Of a stretch of 64,000 nt of DNA, positions 35,114 to 44,532 are shown in pieces (position 1 is the first letter of the stretch; every line of letters starts with the position of its first letter). The notes beneath the pieces are model-generated. The model worked only from the letters and a program-made list of their open reading frames with translations. It did not search any database and was not told where the DNA came from. Source of the stretch: Pseudomonas sp. PH1b (GTDB lineage Bacteria; Pseudomonadota; Gammaproteobacteria; Pseudomonadales; Pseudomonadaceae); NCBI RefSeq assembly GCF_000633395.1, contig NZ_AYMU01000004.1, positions 248,001 to 312,000 of the forward strand, in the 5' to 3' direction. The translations under genes were made by a program, and so were the position numbers.

Positions 35114-36022
35114 ATGAGCGAGATGGATGACCTGGCGGCATTTGCGGTGCTGGTGGAGGCCGGCAGTTTCACCCTGGCGGCCCAGCAACTGGGGTGCAGC
35201 AAGGGGCAGTTGTCCAAGCGCATCAGCGCCCTGGAGGCGAGGTTCGCCGTGGTGCTGCTGCAGCGCACCACCCGCCGCCTGGACCTGACCGCGGCCGGCG
35301 CGGCGCTGCTGCCCCAGGCCCAGGCCCTGGTGGCCCAGGTGGAGCGGGCGCACCAGGCCCTGGCGCGGCTCAAGGACGACATGGCCGGGCCGGTGCGGCT
35401 GACGGTGCCGGTGTCCCTTGGGGAAACCTTCTTCGATGGCCTGCTGCTGGAGTTCTCCCGGCATTACCCCGAGGTGCAGATCGAACTCGACCTGAGCAAC
35501 GGCTACCGCGACCTGGCCCGGGAGGGATTTGATCTGGCGGTGCGTTCGGACGTCGCCAACGACCAGCGCCTGGTGGCCCGGCCGCTGCTGGCCTGGCATG
35601 AAATGACCTGTGCCAGCCCGGCCTATCTGGAGCAATTCGGCGAACCACAGACACCGCGAGAGTTGGCGGAGCATCGCTGCCTGCTCAACAGCCACTACAG
35701 CGGTCGTGAAGAATGGCTCTATCACCAGCGCCATGAATTGCTGCGGGTGCGGGTTGGCGGACCTTTCGCCAGCAATCACTACAACCTGTTGAAGAAGGCG
35801 GCGCTGGTGGGGGCGGGCATTGCCCGGCTGCCGTCCTATGTGCTGCACGACGAGCTGGCGGACGGGCGCTTGCGTTGGCTGCTGCGGGACTACCAGACCC
35901 GCAGTATGCCGATGTACCTGGTGCACCCTTACCAGGGCGGTTTGCCCAAGCGGACCCAGGTGCTGGCCGACTACTTGATGGACTGGTTCCGCCGCAGCGG
36001 CGAGGCCCTGGATCGCCTGTAG
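35114..36022 (+). CDS. LysR-type transcriptional regulator
   Basis: A 302-residue regulator with an N-terminal winged helix (FAVLVEAGSFTLAAQQLGCSKGQLSKRISALEARFAVVLLQRTTR). A periplasmic-binding-protein-like effector domain follows (about 90-295). It belongs to the group that usually controls the adjacent divergent gene, here the SDR. The effector is unknown. The ATG at 35114 gives MSEMDDLAAF; an upstream ATG at 35090 overlaps the operator region. Confidence 0.93.
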   Translation: MSEMDDLAAFAVLVEAGSFTLAAQQLGCSKGQLSKRISALEARFAVVLLQRTTRRLDLTAAGAALLPQAQALVAQVERAHQALARLKDDMAGPVRLTVPVSLGETFFDGLLLEFSRHYPEVQIELDLSNGYRDLAREGFDLAVRSDVANDQRLVARPLLAWHEMTCASPAYLEQFGEPQTPRELAEHRCLLNSHYSGREEWLYHQRHELLRVRVGGPFASNHYNLLKKAALVGAGIARLPSYVLHDELADGRLRWLLRDYQTRSMPMYLVHPYQGGLPKRTQVLADYLMDWFRRSGEALDRL

Positions 36023-36157
36023 CTTTTGCCCCGAACGCGGCCGCAGGCCTGGCGCCGCTGCCAGGGCCTCTGGCAGCGGCTGGAGGATCAAGTGCGGTGC
36101 TCGTAGTGGCCGCTGATTTGCCGGGTGCAACGCTGCCTGTCGAGCCTGGGCTGGCGG

Positions 36158-36664
36158 CTACTTGATGCACTGAAAGTGACGGGCGATCAGGTGGTCGAGG
36201 GAGCATACGCCCGGGCCACGAGCCATCAGCAACAGGAGGATCGCAGCCCAGGTGCCGTGGGTCGGATAGGCGTCCGGGTAGACGAAGAGCTGGATGGTCA
36301 GGGTCATTCCCAGCAACGCCAGGGCCGAGAATCGGCTCGCCAGGCCCACCAGGATCAGTACCGGGAAGAAGTGTTCGGCAAACGCTGCCAGGTGCGCCGC
36401 CAGCTCCGGGCTCAGCAGGGGCACGTGGTACTCGCTCTGGAACAAGGGGATGGTCGAGTCCGCCAGGTGTGGCCAGCCCAGTTCGAAGGTCCCGGACACC
36501 AGGTCGATGGCCAGCCCCTCGACCTTGGTCTGGCCGGATTTCCAGAACACCGCGGCGATGGAAAAGCGCGCGACAAAGGCGATCAGGCTGTAGGGAATGC
36601 GTTCAAACCCCTGGATGATCCGGTTCACCAGTGCGGCAATGGGCGTGTGGGTCTGGGTGTTCAT
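36158..36664 (-). CDS. bufD: DoxX-family membrane protein of the bufferin operon
   Basis: A 168-residue inner-membrane protein with four helices of the DoxX type (IAFVARFSIAAVFWKSGQTKVEG; FFPVLILVGLASRFSALALLGMTLTI). It starts 2 nt after the stop of the DUF2063 gene, the last gene of a four-gene operon. DoxX proteins are regular members of MNIO/DUF2063/DUF2282 clusters (BufD/HvfD). A redox or quinone-linked role is inferred only. Confidence 0.82.
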   Translation of the reverse strand: MNTQTHTPIAALVNRIIQGFERIPYSLIAFVARFSIAAVFWKSGQTKVEGLAIDLVSGTFELGWPHLADSTIPLFQSEYHVPLLSPELAAHLAAFAEHFFPVLILVGLASRFSALALLGMTLTIQLFVYPDAYPTHGTWAAILLLLMARGPGVCSLDHLIARHFQCIK

Positions 36665-36666
36665 GG

Positions 36667-37437
36667 TCAGGCCTTCTTGTGAGGTTGCAGATTGATAAGG
36701 GCGCCGTGGCGCAGCAGCAGGCCCAGGCACTGGCCCAGGTCAAAATCGGCTTGAGCGTCCATGGCATAGGCGGCGGCCATCTCCAGCGGCCATTGGTTGC
36801 GCAAGCTGTTGATGAAGCTCAGGCAGCCGGCGTCCACGGCGATCACTTCGACTTCCAGGCCGTTGCGCAGCACCAGGACGTATTGCTCCTGCTGCAGTTC
36901 AAAGGCAGGCCAGGCCCGGTCGCTCTGGTGGGCTGCCCACAGGTTCACGACGGCGTAGCCTGAGTGCAGGGTGCGCAGCGACGGGTGCAGCAGCAGGCGA
37001 GCCTGGCCGAGGCTGTCCGGTTGGCTCATGGCTGTCAGCAGGCGCGCCGGCTCCAGGGGCTGGGCGTCGGCGGCGTGATAGGCCTCGATTCGCAAGCGTT
37101 CCAGGCGTGCGGTATCGGCCAGGTAGGGCAGGCCGGCCACCGGCGTGAAACCCTGGATAAAGTCGCCGAAGTCCTGGCCGTAGTCGTTGAGCAGGGGGCT
37201 GCAGGGGGCGAAATCCTGCACATAGGTGCGGGCCATGACCCTGAAGAAGTCGGCGCCCACCAGTTGCGCCACCACCGGATAGGATTCGGCCAGGGCATTG
37301 ATCAAGGAGCCTTGGACGTTATTGCGATAGACCGCGAAGCGGCTGGCCGGGTCGGCACCGTTGCGGCTGCACAGCCCCGGCGGGCAGTCCGGATCGGCGC
37401 TCAGCAGGGCCTTGGCGAACGCTGCCTGGGTGCTCAT
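36667..37437 (-). CDS. bufC: DUF2063 partner protein of the MNIO enzyme (BufC/HvfC-like)
   Basis: A 256-residue protein. The N-terminal DUF2063 domain has [28 protein letters not shown] and [12 protein letters not shown], followed by a C-terminal domain. In characterised systems this subunit binds the precursor peptide and delivers it to the multinuclear iron oxygenase. Its ATG overlaps the stop of the MNIO gene (ATGA), so the stoichiometry is translationally coupled. The DNA-binding label attached to this family is historical. Confidence 0.87.
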   Translation of the reverse strand: MSTQAAFAKALLSADPDCPPGLCSRNGADPASRFAVYRNNVQGSLINALAESYPVVAQLVGADFFRVMARTYVQDFAPCSPLLNDYGQDFGDFIQGFTPVAGLPYLADTARLERLRIEAYHAADAQPLEPARLLTAMSQPDSLGQARLLLHPSLRTLHSGYAVVNLWAAHQSDRAWPAFELQQEQYVLVLRNGLEVEVIAVDAGCLSFINSLRNQWPLEMAAAYAMDAQADFDLGQCLGLLLRHGALINLQPHKKA

Positions 37438-38327
37438 GGCCGCACCTTGGCGCTGTGCAGCAACGCCTCTGCCTGGCCGGCCTCGGCCTGGAGCACGGCA
37501 AAAGGCGGTATCCGGTTGTCCCGCTCGATCAGGGTGGCCATCGGCCCGATAGCCGCCAGTACCTGCTGGTACAGGGTCCACACGGCGCGGTCCACGGGAG
37601 CGCCGTGATCATCGATCAGCAGGCGGTCGCCAAGGCTGTCCTGGTCTTCGGCAAAGCCGGCGAGGTGGATTTCCCCGACCCTGTGCAGGGGCAGTGCCCG
37701 CAGGTAGGCCAGGGGATCGCGCTGGTGGTTGATGCAAGAGACATAGACGTTGTTGACGTCCAACAGCAGGCCGCAGCCGCTGCGCTTGATCACCTCGGCG
37801 AGGAACTCGGTCTCGTCCAGGGTCGAGCGCTGGAACTGCAGGTAGGTGGCCGGATTCTCCAGCAGCAGGTGGCGACCCAGGTGGTTCTGCACCTGGTCGA
37901 TATGCTCGCAGACCCGTTGCAGGGTCGGCCCATCGTAGGCCAGGGGCAGCAGGTCGTTGAGGAACACCGGGCCGTGGCTGGACCAGGCCAGGTGTTCGGA
38001 AAAGGATTGGGGTTGATAGCGTTCGATCAAGGCCGCGAGCCGGTCCAGATGGGCGCAGTCCAGGGGACCCTCGCCGCCGATGGACAGGCCGACGCCGTGC
38101 AGCGACAGCGGATAGCGTTCGCGGATCAGCCCCAGGTAGTGATGGAATGGCCCGCCCGCCACCATGTAGTTCTCGGCATGAACCTCGAAAAAACCGATGT
38201 CGGGCTGCTGTTCGAGCACCTCCCTGAAGTGTTCGGTCTTGAGCCCCAGGCCGGCGCGGGCCGGCAGGCCCGGGGCAGGGGCCTGAATGTCGTGGCGGGG
38301 GAGAGCAAGCGGTGCGGTGTTCATCAT
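37434..38327 (-). CDS. bufB: MNIO (DUF692) multinuclear iron oxidase of a bufferin-type RiPP
   Basis: A 297-residue TIM-barrel enzyme of the DUF692/MNIO family, which also contains methanobactin MbnB. Likely metal ligands are seen in FEVHAEN (48-53), SLHGVG (His77), SEHLAW (111-112), LLENP (Glu157), LLDVNN (190-193), EIHLAG (His221) and IDDHG (240-241). It should modify Cys residues of the upstream-encoded DUF2282 peptide. Starts at GTG 38333, ATG 38327 or ATG 38324 are possible; GAG spacing favours the ATGs. Confidence 0.9.
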   Translation of the reverse strand: MMNTAPLALPRHDIQAPAPGLPARAGLGLKTEHFREVLEQQPDIGFFEVHAENYMVAGGPFHHYLGLIRERYPLSLHGVGLSIGGEGPLDCAHLDRLAALIERYQPQSFSEHLAWSSHGPVFLNDLLPLAYDGPTLQRVCEHIDQVQNHLGRHLLLENPATYLQFQRSTLDETEFLAEVIKRSGCGLLLDVNNVYVSCINHQRDPLAYLRALPLHRVGEIHLAGFAEDQDSLGDRLLIDDHGAPVDRAVWTLYQQVLAAIGPMATLIERDNRIPPFAVLQAEAGQAEALLHSAKVRP

Positions 38328-38349
38328 CGACACTCAGGCAGGCGTGGGA

Positions 38350-38655
38350 TCAGGACTTGGCTTTGAAGGCTTCGAGCTGGCCGAAACCTGTGGGCGAGGT
38401 GCTGCTGGCGGTCTTGTCGCAGGTGCCCTTGGGCACCAGCTTCCAGGCATTGGCCTGGTCGTTGACCTTGGAGGTCCCGGCGCAGGTGGTGCCGGCGCCT
38501 GCGGCGCAGTCGTTCTTGCCTTTCATGGCCACGCCGAAGCATTTCTCCATGTCGTCGGCGGCGTGGGCCGTGGTGGCGACGGCGGCAAGGCTTATGGCGG
38601 AACCCAGGGCCAGAACCAGGGCGGTGGCGGACAGGGTGCGGGAACTTGTGGTCAT
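38350..38655 (-). CDS. bufA: Bufferin precursor peptide (DUF2282)
   Basis: A 101-residue peptide with a Sec signal (cleavage after about residue 32, TTAHA before ADDMEK). The Cys framework is strictly of BufA1 type: Cys39 ([14 protein letters not shown]), Cys50, Cys58 (TTCAGTSK) and Cys79 (VPKGTC). The tail is [12 protein letters not shown]. Related bufferins are exported after some Cys are converted to thiooxazoles and bind copper. First gene of the operon, with GGAG 7 nt before the ATG. The modification and copper link are by family, not shown here. Confidence 0.88.
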   Translation of the reverse strand: MTTSSRTLSATALVLALGSAISLAAVATTAHAADDMEKCFGVAMKGKNDCAAGAGTTCAGTSKVNDQANAWKLVPKGTCDKTASSTSPTGFGQLEAFKAKS

Positions 38656-38677
38656 GGTGTTTCTCCAGAGTTGGGGT

Positions 38678-38707
38678 GGGTAAGGAAGCATGTGTGCTTG
38701 CTTACCC
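38678..38707 (-). promoter_or_regulatory. Inverted repeat in the bufA leader
   Basis: GGGTAAG-N2-AGCA and TGCT-N2-CTTACCC form an 11-bp interrupted inverted repeat around a TGTG loop, 23 nt before the bufA ATG. It could be a regulator operator or a 5' leader hairpin. Confidence 0.55.
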
Positions 38708-38710
38708 CTC

Positions 38711-38738
38711 TAGAGACGGCAGCCCGGGATACGTTACA
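38711..38738 (-). promoter_or_regulatory. Candidate ECF-sigma promoter of the bufABCD operon
   Basis: On the minus strand TGTAACGT (38738-38731) is followed by CGTCTCTA (38718-38711). These resemble -35 TGTAAC and -10 CGTC elements of ECF promoters, and bufferin operons elsewhere are controlled by an ECF sigma factor. The spacing (14 nt from AAC to CGTC) is 2-3 nt shorter than usual, so this is tentative. Confidence 0.35.
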
Positions 38739-38788
38739 GCCCGCCGCGATTTTTTTTCGTCGCGGGCGCAGGGCGCCAGATTGCAGGC

Positions 38789-38812
38789 AAAAAAACGGCC
38801 CCGAAGGGCCGT
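38789..38812 (-). terminator. Rho-independent terminator after the branched-chain amino acid operon
   Basis: On the minus strand ACGGCCC-TTCG-GGGCCGT is followed by seven T residues, 18 nt past the livF stop. It separates the liv operon from the bufferin operon, which is transcribed in the same direction. Confidence 0.92.
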
Positions 38813-38830
38813 CTTTGCTGACGCGAGGGC

Positions 38831-39532
38831 TTAACCGCCCAGATAGGCTTCGCGCACTTTCGGATCGGTCAGCAGGGCCTCGCCAGTGCCTTGCATCACC
38901 ACCCGGCCGTTTTCCAGCACGTAGGCGCGGTCGGCGATCTTCAGCGCCTGGTTGGCGTTCTGCTCCACCAGGAACACCGTCACGCCATCACGGCGCAGCT
39001 GTTCGATGATGTCGAAGATCTGCTGGATGATGATCGGTGCCAGGCCCAGGGATGGTTCGTCCAGCAGCAACAGCTTGGGCTTGCTCATCAGCGCACGGCC
39101 GATGGCGAGCATCTGCTGTTCACCGCCGGACATGGTGCCGCCACGCTGGGTGAAGCGTTCCTTGAGCCGTGGGAACAGCTCCAGGACCTTGTCCATCTGC
39201 TCCTGGTAGTCGCCCTTGTCGGTGAAGAAACCGCCCATGGCGAGGTTCTCTTCCACGGTCAGGCGGGCAAACACCCGGCGGCCTTCCGGTACCACGGCAA
39301 TGCTCTTGCGCATGATCTGCGCCGAGCTTTGCCCCACCAGCTCTTCACCCAGGTAACGGATGCTGCCGCTGTGGGCCTGTGGCGAACCGCAGAGGGTCAT
39401 CAGCAGGGTGGATTTGCCGGCACCGTTGGCGCCGATCAGGGTGACGATCTCGCCCTGGCGGATCTCTACGTTGACGCTGTGCAGCGCCTGGATCTTGCCG
39501 TAGTAGGTGGAAACGTTTTCGAACTGCAGCAT
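38831..39532 (-). CDS. livF: Branched-chain amino acid ABC transporter ATPase LivF/BraG
   Basis: A 233-residue ATPase with Walker A GANGAGKST, signature MSGGEQQMLAIGRAL, Walker B LLLLDEPSLGLAP and an H-loop region FLVEQN. It is the LivF-type partner of LivG. Its start is immediately adjacent to the livG stop. It energises high-affinity Leu/Ile/Val (and in pseudomonads Ala/Thr) uptake. Confidence 0.96.
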   Translation of the reverse strand: MLQFENVSTYYGKIQALHSVNVEIRQGEIVTLIGANGAGKSTLLMTLCGSPQAHSGSIRYLGEELVGQSSAQIMRKSIAVVPEGRRVFARLTVEENLAMGGFFTDKGDYQEQMDKVLELFPRLKERFTQRGGTMSGGEQQMLAIGRALMSKPKLLLLDEPSLGLAPIIIQQIFDIIEQLRRDGVTVFLVEQNANQALKIADRAYVLENGRVVMQGTGEALLTDPKVREAYLGG

Positions 39533-40300
39533 TTACGCTTCCCCCAGGTAGGCTTTGATCACTTCGGGATTGTCGCGGATCTGTTCCGGCGTACCGTCGG
39601 CCAGGGGGGTGCCCTGGTTGATCACGACGATATGGTCGGAAATGCTCATGACCAGCTTCATGTCGTGCTCGATCAGCAGCACGGTGACGTTGTGCTCTTC
39701 ACGCAACATGCTGATCAGCGCCTTCAGGTCCTCGGTTTCCTTGGGGTTGAGGCCGGCGGCCGGCTCGTCGAGCATGAGGATCCGCGGGCGGGTCATCATG
39801 CAGCGGGCGATTTCCAAGCGTCGTTGCTGGCCGTAGGCCAGGGTCCCGGCGGGGCGGTTGGCAAATTCCCGCAGGTTGACCTTGTCCAGCCAGTAGCCGG
39901 CGTACTCCATGGCGTCGTGCTCGCTCTTGCGAAACGCCGGGGTCTTGAACAGGCCGGAGAGGAAGTTGGTGTTCAAGTGACGGTGCTGGGCGATCAACAG
40001 GTTCTCGAGCGCCGTCATGTCCTTGAACAGCCGCACGTTCTGGAAGGTCCGCACCACGCCCTTGCGGGCGATCTTGTGGCCGGGCAGGCCTTCGATCGCT
40101 TCGCCATCGAGGACGATGCTGCCGGCGCTGGGCTGGTAGAAGCCGGTCAGGCAGTTGAACACCGTGGTCTTGCCGGCGCCGTTCGGACCGATCAAGGCCA
40201 CCACTTGTTTTTCCTTGACGGTCAGGGCCACGCCATTGACCGCCAGCAGGCCACCGAAACGCATGGACAGGCCGGTTACTTTGAGGATCTCGCGGCTCAT
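39533..40300 (-). CDS. livG: Branched-chain amino acid ABC transporter ATPase LivG/BraF
   Basis: A 255-residue ATPase with Walker [10 protein letters not shown], signature [15 protein letters not shown], Walker [14 protein letters not shown] and H-loop LLIEHDM. Its ATG overlaps the livM stop codon. Second ATPase of the Liv/Bra importer. Confidence 0.96.
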   Translation of the reverse strand: MSREILKVTGLSMRFGGLLAVNGVALTVKEKQVVALIGPNGAGKTTVFNCLTGFYQPSAGSIVLDGEAIEGLPGHKIARKGVVRTFQNVRLFKDMTALENLLIAQHRHLNTNFLSGLFKTPAFRKSEHDAMEYAGYWLDKVNLREFANRPAGTLAYGQQRRLEIARCMMTRPRILMLDEPAAGLNPKETEDLKALISMLREEHNVTVLLIEHDMKLVMSISDHIVVINQGTPLADGTPEQIRDNPEVIKAYLGEA

Positions 40301-41553
40301 TTGCGCAGCTCCATGTGAGGACGTTGCATGGGCAGCAGACCCTGGGGACGCCAGATCATCATCAGCACCATCATGGCGCCGAACATCAACATCCGGTATT
40401 CGCTGAATTCACGCATCAGTTCAGGCAAGAGAATCATCACGATCGCCGCCAGGATCACCCCCAGTTGCGAGCCCATGCCACCCAGTACGACGATGGCGAG
40501 GATGATCGCCGACTCGATGAAAGTGAACGACTCCGGGGTCACCAGGCCTTGGCGCGCGGCGAAGAAGCTGCCGGCAAAACCGGCGAACGCGGCGCCCAGG
40601 GTAAAGGCCGAGAGCTTGATCACGGTGGGGTTCAGGCCCAGGGCACGGCAGGCGATCTCGTCTTCGCGCAAGGCTTCCCAGGCACGACCAATGGGCATGC
40701 GCAGCAGGCGGTTGATGACGAACAGCGCCGCCAGCGCCAGCAGCAGGGCCACCAGGTAGAGGAAGATCACCTTGTTGATCGAGTTGTACTGCAGGCCGAA
40801 GAACTCGTGGAAGGTCTGCATGCCCTCGGCGGCCTTGCGTTCGAAGGTCAGGCCGAAGAAGGTCGGCTTCTCGATGTTGCTGATGCCGTTGGGGCCGCCG
40901 GTGAGATCGGTCATGTTGCGCAGCAGCAGACGGATGATCTCGCCAAAGCCCAGGGTCACGATTGCCAGGTAGTCACCCCGCAGGCGCAGCACCGGGAAGC
41001 CCAGCAGGAAGCCGAAGGTGGCCGCCATCATCCCGGCGATCGGCAGGCAGATCCAGAAGCTCAGGCCGAAGTAGTGCGACAGCAGCGCGTAGCTGTAGGC
41101 GCCAACGGCGTAGAAACCCACGTAGCCCAGGTCCAGCAACCCGGCCAGGCCGACGACGATGTTCAGGCCCAGGCCGAGCATCACGTAGATCAGGATCAGC
41201 GTGGCAATGTCCACCGCGCCGCGGGAGCCGAAGAACGGCCAGACCAGGGCACCGACGATCAGTGCCAGGATGATCCAGCGCTGGGTGCGCGGCAGGGTCA
41301 GGAAATTGCTGGCCTTGGCCGGGATCAGCGGCATGTTCGGCGAGGACTTCCAGGCCGCGCTGAGCTGGCTGTGGAACAGCACCCGCAGGAACATCAGCAC
41401 CGAACACACCGCGATGGTGGCAAGGATCGCCGGGCTGGTGTTGTGGACTTCCAGGTTGATGCCGACGATGGTCAGTTTCAGGCCCAGCACCGGGTAGGCG
41501 ACGGCCCAGACCAACAGGGCGCTGAACAGCGCCGATTTAAGATTCCTAGTCAT
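40297..41553 (-). CDS. livM: Branched-chain amino acid permease LivM/BraE
   Basis: A 418-residue membrane protein with about ten helices. It has an extended N-terminal region found in the Pseudomonas/E. coli LivM type, the typical [25 protein letters not shown] segment, and an EAA-like loop [23 protein letters not shown]. It overlaps both livH (ATGA) and livG by 4 nt, indicating coupled translation. Confidence 0.95.
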   Translation of the reverse strand: MTRNLKSALFSALLVWAVAYPVLGLKLTIVGINLEVHNTSPAILATIAVCSVLMFLRVLFHSQLSAAWKSSPNMPLIPAKASNFLTLPRTQRWIILALIVGALVWPFFGSRGAVDIATLILIYVMLGLGLNIVVGLAGLLDLGYVGFYAVGAYSYALLSHYFGLSFWICLPIAGMMAATFGFLLGFPVLRLRGDYLAIVTLGFGEIIRLLLRNMTDLTGGPNGISNIEKPTFFGLTFERKAAEGMQTFHEFFGLQYNSINKVIFLYLVALLLALAALFVINRLLRMPIGRAWEALREDEIACRALGLNPTVIKLSAFTLGAAFAGFAGSFFAARQGLVTPESFTFIESAIILAIVVLGGMGSQLGVILAAIVMILLPELMREFSEYRMLMFGAMMVLMMIWRPQGLLPMQRPHMELRK

Positions 41554-42473
41554 ACTTTCTCAACCTCCGGACGGCCCAGAATGCCGGTCGGACGGAACAA
41601 CAGCACCAGAACCAACAGGCCGAACGCCACGACGTCCTTGTACTGGTCGCCGAACACGTCGGCACCAAAGGCTTCGGCCACCCCCAGCACCAGCCCGCCG
41701 AGCATCGCGCCCGGGATACTGCCGATGCCGCCCAAGACCGCTGCGGTGAAGGCCTTGAGGCCCACCAGGAAACCGGCGTTGGGGTTGATCACACCGTATT
41801 GCATGCTCAGCAGCACGGCGGCGATGGCCGCCAATGCAGCGCCGATCACGAAGGTCAGGGCGATGATGTTGTTGGTATTGATCCCCAGGAGGTTGGCCAT
41901 CTTGATGTCCTCGGCACAGGCGCGGCAGGCGCGACCCAGGCGAGAGCGGGAGATGAACAGCGTCAGGCCGAGCATGGCGACCAGGGTCACCACGAATACC
42001 ACGATCTGCATGTAGGAAATCAGCACTTCATGTGCGCCGCCTGGCCCGATGGAGAAGTTGCCCGGGATCAGGTTGGGGATGGATTTGTCCTTGGAGTCTT
42101 GCGCCAACAGAACCGTGTTCTGCAGGAAAATCGACATGCCGATGGCAGAGATCAGCGGGATCAGGCGGTTACTGCCACGCAAGGGGCGGTAGGCGATCCG
42201 TTCGATACTGTAGCCGTAGGCACTGGTGACGACGATGCTCGCGATGAAGGCAGCGGTCATCAACAGCGGCACGCTGTCGAGTCCCATCATGGCCAGCCCG
42301 GCGATGGCGATGAACGCCACATAGGAGCCGATCATGTACACCTCGCCGTGGGCGAAGTTGATCATTCCAATGATGCCGTAGACCATCGTATAGCCGATGG
42401 CGATCAGGGCATACGTGCTGCCAACGGTGAGACCGTTAACCAGCTGTTGGAAAAAGTGATAGATGTCAGGCAT
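41550..42473 (-). CDS. livH: Branched-chain amino acid permease LivH/BraD
   Basis: A 307-residue permease with eight or so helices. The LivH N-terminus is [38 protein letters not shown] and the loop is [21 protein letters not shown]. It is the first membrane gene of the operon and follows the binding protein after a 230-nt gap with a terminator hairpin. Confidence 0.96.
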   Translation of the reverse strand: MPDIYHFFQQLVNGLTVGSTYALIAIGYTMVYGIIGMINFAHGEVYMIGSYVAFIAIAGLAMMGLDSVPLLMTAAFIASIVVTSAYGYSIERIAYRPLRGSNRLIPLISAIGMSIFLQNTVLLAQDSKDKSIPNLIPGNFSIGPGGAHEVLISYMQIVVFVVTLVAMLGLTLFISRSRLGRACRACAEDIKMANLLGINTNNIIALTFVIGAALAAIAAVLLSMQYGVINPNAGFLVGLKAFTAAVLGGIGSIPGAMLGGLVLGVAEAFGADVFGDQYKDVVAFGLLVLVLLFRPTGILGRPEVEKV

Positions 42474-42653
42474 TACAACGCTCCTAAAAACCTGATACGC
42501 ATTTCACTGGTGGAGTCATTTTCCCGCCCAGACCCCGTGGATCTGCACCCACTTCGGGCTGGGTTTTGCCAGCGAACCGCTGATGACGGTTTTGAGATTT
42601 TCAGGTGGGGAGGCTTCCGGATCACGGAAGCACGGCCCATACATTCGTAAAAC

Positions 42654-42679
42654 AAAGCCCACGGCGAGCCGTGGGCTTT
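42654..42679 (-). terminator. Attenuating terminator between livJ/braC and livH/braD
   Basis: AAAGCCCACGGC and GCCGTGGGCTTT form a 12-bp stem with a minimal loop, followed by TGTTTT on the minus strand. It lies 25 nt after the binding-protein stop and should leave more binding-protein mRNA than permease mRNA. Confidence 0.85.
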
Positions 42680-42703
42680 ATTGGCAGTCAGTCAGGGCGC
42701 GCC

Positions 42704-43831
42704 TTACTGAGGAGAAACTTCGGTTTTAGGCTTACCGAAGTGCCACTCGTAGACCACGAACTTGAAGTCTTTCAAGTCGCCCTTGGCGTCGAAGCTCAGG
42801 TCGCCGGTGGGGGTCTTGAAGGTGCCGGTGTGGATGGCTTCTGCCACCTTGGCGGCGTCTTCGCTCTTGGCGTTGGTGATGGCGCCGGCGATGACTTCAA
42901 CGGCGGAGTAGGACGGGAATACGAACGGACCGCTCGGGTCTTCTTTCTTGGCCTTGAACGCATCAGCCAGGGCGACGTTGGCCGGGTCCTGGTCGAAGGA
43001 TTTCGGCAGGGTCACCAGCAGGCCTTCGGAAGCGTCCTTGGCGATCTGCGAAATGGAGTCGTTACCCACGCCTTCCGGCCCCATGAACTTGGCCTTCAGG
43101 CCTTTTTCCTGGGATTGGCGCAGGATCAGGCCCAGCTCCGGGTGGTAGCCGCCGTAGTAGACGAAGTCGACGTTGGCTTGCTTGAGCTTGGCGATCAGCG
43201 AGGAGAAGTCCTTGTCGCCGGCGTTGATGCCTTCGAACACGGCAACCTTGGTGCCTTTCTTCTCCAGGGTCTGTTTCACGGCGGTGGCGATGCCTTCACC
43301 GTACTGCTGCTTGTCGTGGAGCACGGCCACCACTTTTGGCTTCACGTGGTCGGCGATGTAGTTACCGGCGGCAGGGCCCTGGGCGCTGTCCAGGCCGATG
43401 GTGCGGAACACCATCTTGTAGCCACGGGCGGTGATGTCCGGGCTGGTGGCGGCCGGGGTGATCATGATCACGCCTTCGTCTTCGTAGATGTCGGAAGCGG
43501 GTTGAGTGGAGCTGGAGCACAGGTGGCCGACCACGAACTTGACACCGTCGTTGACCACTTTGTTGGCCACTGCCACGGCTTGCTTGGGATCGCAGGCGTC
43601 ATCGTATTCAACGGCTTCGAGCTTCTTGCCGTTGACGCCGCCCTTGGCGTTGATCTGCTCGATGGCCATTTTTGCGCCACTGAACTGCATGTCGCCGTAT
43701 TGGGCTACCGGGCCGGTCTTGGGGCCGGCGATACCGATCTTGATGGTGTCAGCTGCGAACGAATGGCTGGCAACACCGGCCAGGACCATAGCGGCAAACA
43801 GTTTGGAAATCTGCTTAGTAGCCTTATTCAT
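42704..43831 (-). CDS. braC: Leu/Ile/Val-binding periplasmic protein (LivJ/BraC)
   Basis: A 375-residue family 4 solute-binding protein with a signal peptide cleaved after about residue 26 (VASHSFA before ADTIKIGIAGP). Ligand-binding landmarks include GPVAQYGDMQFSGAKMAIEQINAKGG, CSSSTQPASDIYEDEGVIMITP and the disulphide pair near YDDACDP/GHLCS. It delivers branched-chain amino acids to the LivHMGF complex encoded downstream. Confidence 0.96.
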   Translation of the reverse strand: MNKATKQISKLFAAMVLAGVASHSFAADTIKIGIAGPKTGPVAQYGDMQFSGAKMAIEQINAKGGVNGKKLEAVEYDDACDPKQAVAVANKVVNDGVKFVVGHLCSSSTQPASDIYEDEGVIMITPAATSPDITARGYKMVFRTIGLDSAQGPAAGNYIADHVKPKVVAVLHDKQQYGEGIATAVKQTLEKKGTKVAVFEGINAGDKDFSSLIAKLKQANVDFVYYGGYHPELGLILRQSQEKGLKAKFMGPEGVGNDSISQIAKDASEGLLVTLPKSFDQDPANVALADAFKAKKEDPSGPFVFPSYSAVEVIAGAITNAKSEDAAKVAEAIHTGTFKTPTGDLSFDAKGDLKDFKFVVYEWHFGKPKTEVSPQ

Positions 43832-44170
43832 AGTGCTCCACTCTTACTGTTGTAATTTTTATAGTTCCGGCGGCCTTGGGCGCAGAACCGAATCAGATAA
43901 CTCTTGGATATCCGTCGGAAATGCCCCTGGCAACTGTACCGGTACAGTGTAGAGCGCCGGTTGTTCGCTTGAAAAGCTGGCTGCTGGGGGCAAAAACGCG
44001 GGGTGTCGCTTAATTGAAAGAAAAAGACAGATTTGCGGCGTGCCTTGCGCCCGGTTCGATGTCATTCCCTGACGCTTCTGAGCTTCTCGATCGGTGCTGC
44101 ATTTGCTACTGGGTTTTTCTGCCAGACCACCGACGTTATGATTGCGCCGATTTCTTTTCTGGACAGTCCC
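43832..44170. promoter_or_regulatory. Divergent braC/DUF2288 intergenic region
   Basis: 339 nt with no supported gene. It contains the braC promoter (minus) and the DUF2288 promoter (plus). Its most striking content is a 16-bp perfect palindrome at 43933-43948, listed separately. Confidence 0.5.
43933..43948. promoter_or_regulatory. Perfect 16-bp palindrome upstream of braC
   Basis: ACTGTACCGGTACAGT is a perfect dyad about 100 nt upstream of the braC start. It resembles operators of GntR/MocR-type regulators in form. It does not fit LexA, because CTG and CAG are 8 rather than 10 nt apart. The regulator is unknown. Confidence 0.5.
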
Positions 44171-44476
44171 ATGACTCAAGAACCTAGCACCCTCTATGCC
44201 AAGCTGCTTGGTGAAACCGCATCTATCAGTTGGAAGGAACTGGAGCCGTTCTTTGCCAGGGGTGCCCTATTGTGGGTCGACGCCGAGCTGGATCTGATCG
44301 ATGCGGCCCAGGCCGTGGCGCAAAACGAGGCCGAGAAAGTGGCGGCCTGGCTGGCCGAAGGGAAGGTTGAAAAACTGTCTGCGCCGCGGGCGTCCGACCT
44401 GTTCGAGCGTGATCCGCAGCTGTGGGCGGTGGTGGTTTCGCCCTGGATCCTGTTCCAGGAGAGGGCGTCGAGCTGA
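44171..44476 (+). CDS. DUF2288 protein
   Basis: A 101-residue protein with the DUF2288 pattern: LYAKLLGETASISWKELEPFFARGALLWVDAELDLIDAA at the N-terminus and LWAVVVSPWILFQE at the end. No catalytic motif or signal peptide is present; it is acidic and probably cytoplasmic. The function is unknown. The ATG at 44171 is the family-like start; the longer frame to 44033 has no matching N-terminus. Confidence 0.82.
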   Translation: MTQEPSTLYAKLLGETASISWKELEPFFARGALLWVDAELDLIDAAQAVAQNEAEKVAAWLAEGKVEKLSAPRASDLFERDPQLWAVVVSPWILFQERASS

Positions 44477-44532
44477 AGGCGTGCACCACTAATGTGCAGG
44501 TTTTTGTCGGACAAAAGTGTGTAGCCGAGTAA

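Noticed and set aside
40315..42015. 566-codon plus-strand frame opposite livM and livH
   Set aside because: The translation is Gln/His/Asp-rich without any motif, and the complementary strand encodes well-conserved permeases.
43934..43947. CTGTACCGGTACAG as a LexA box
   Set aside because: The spacing between CTG and CAG is 8 nt, not 10, so it is reported only as an unassigned palindrome.
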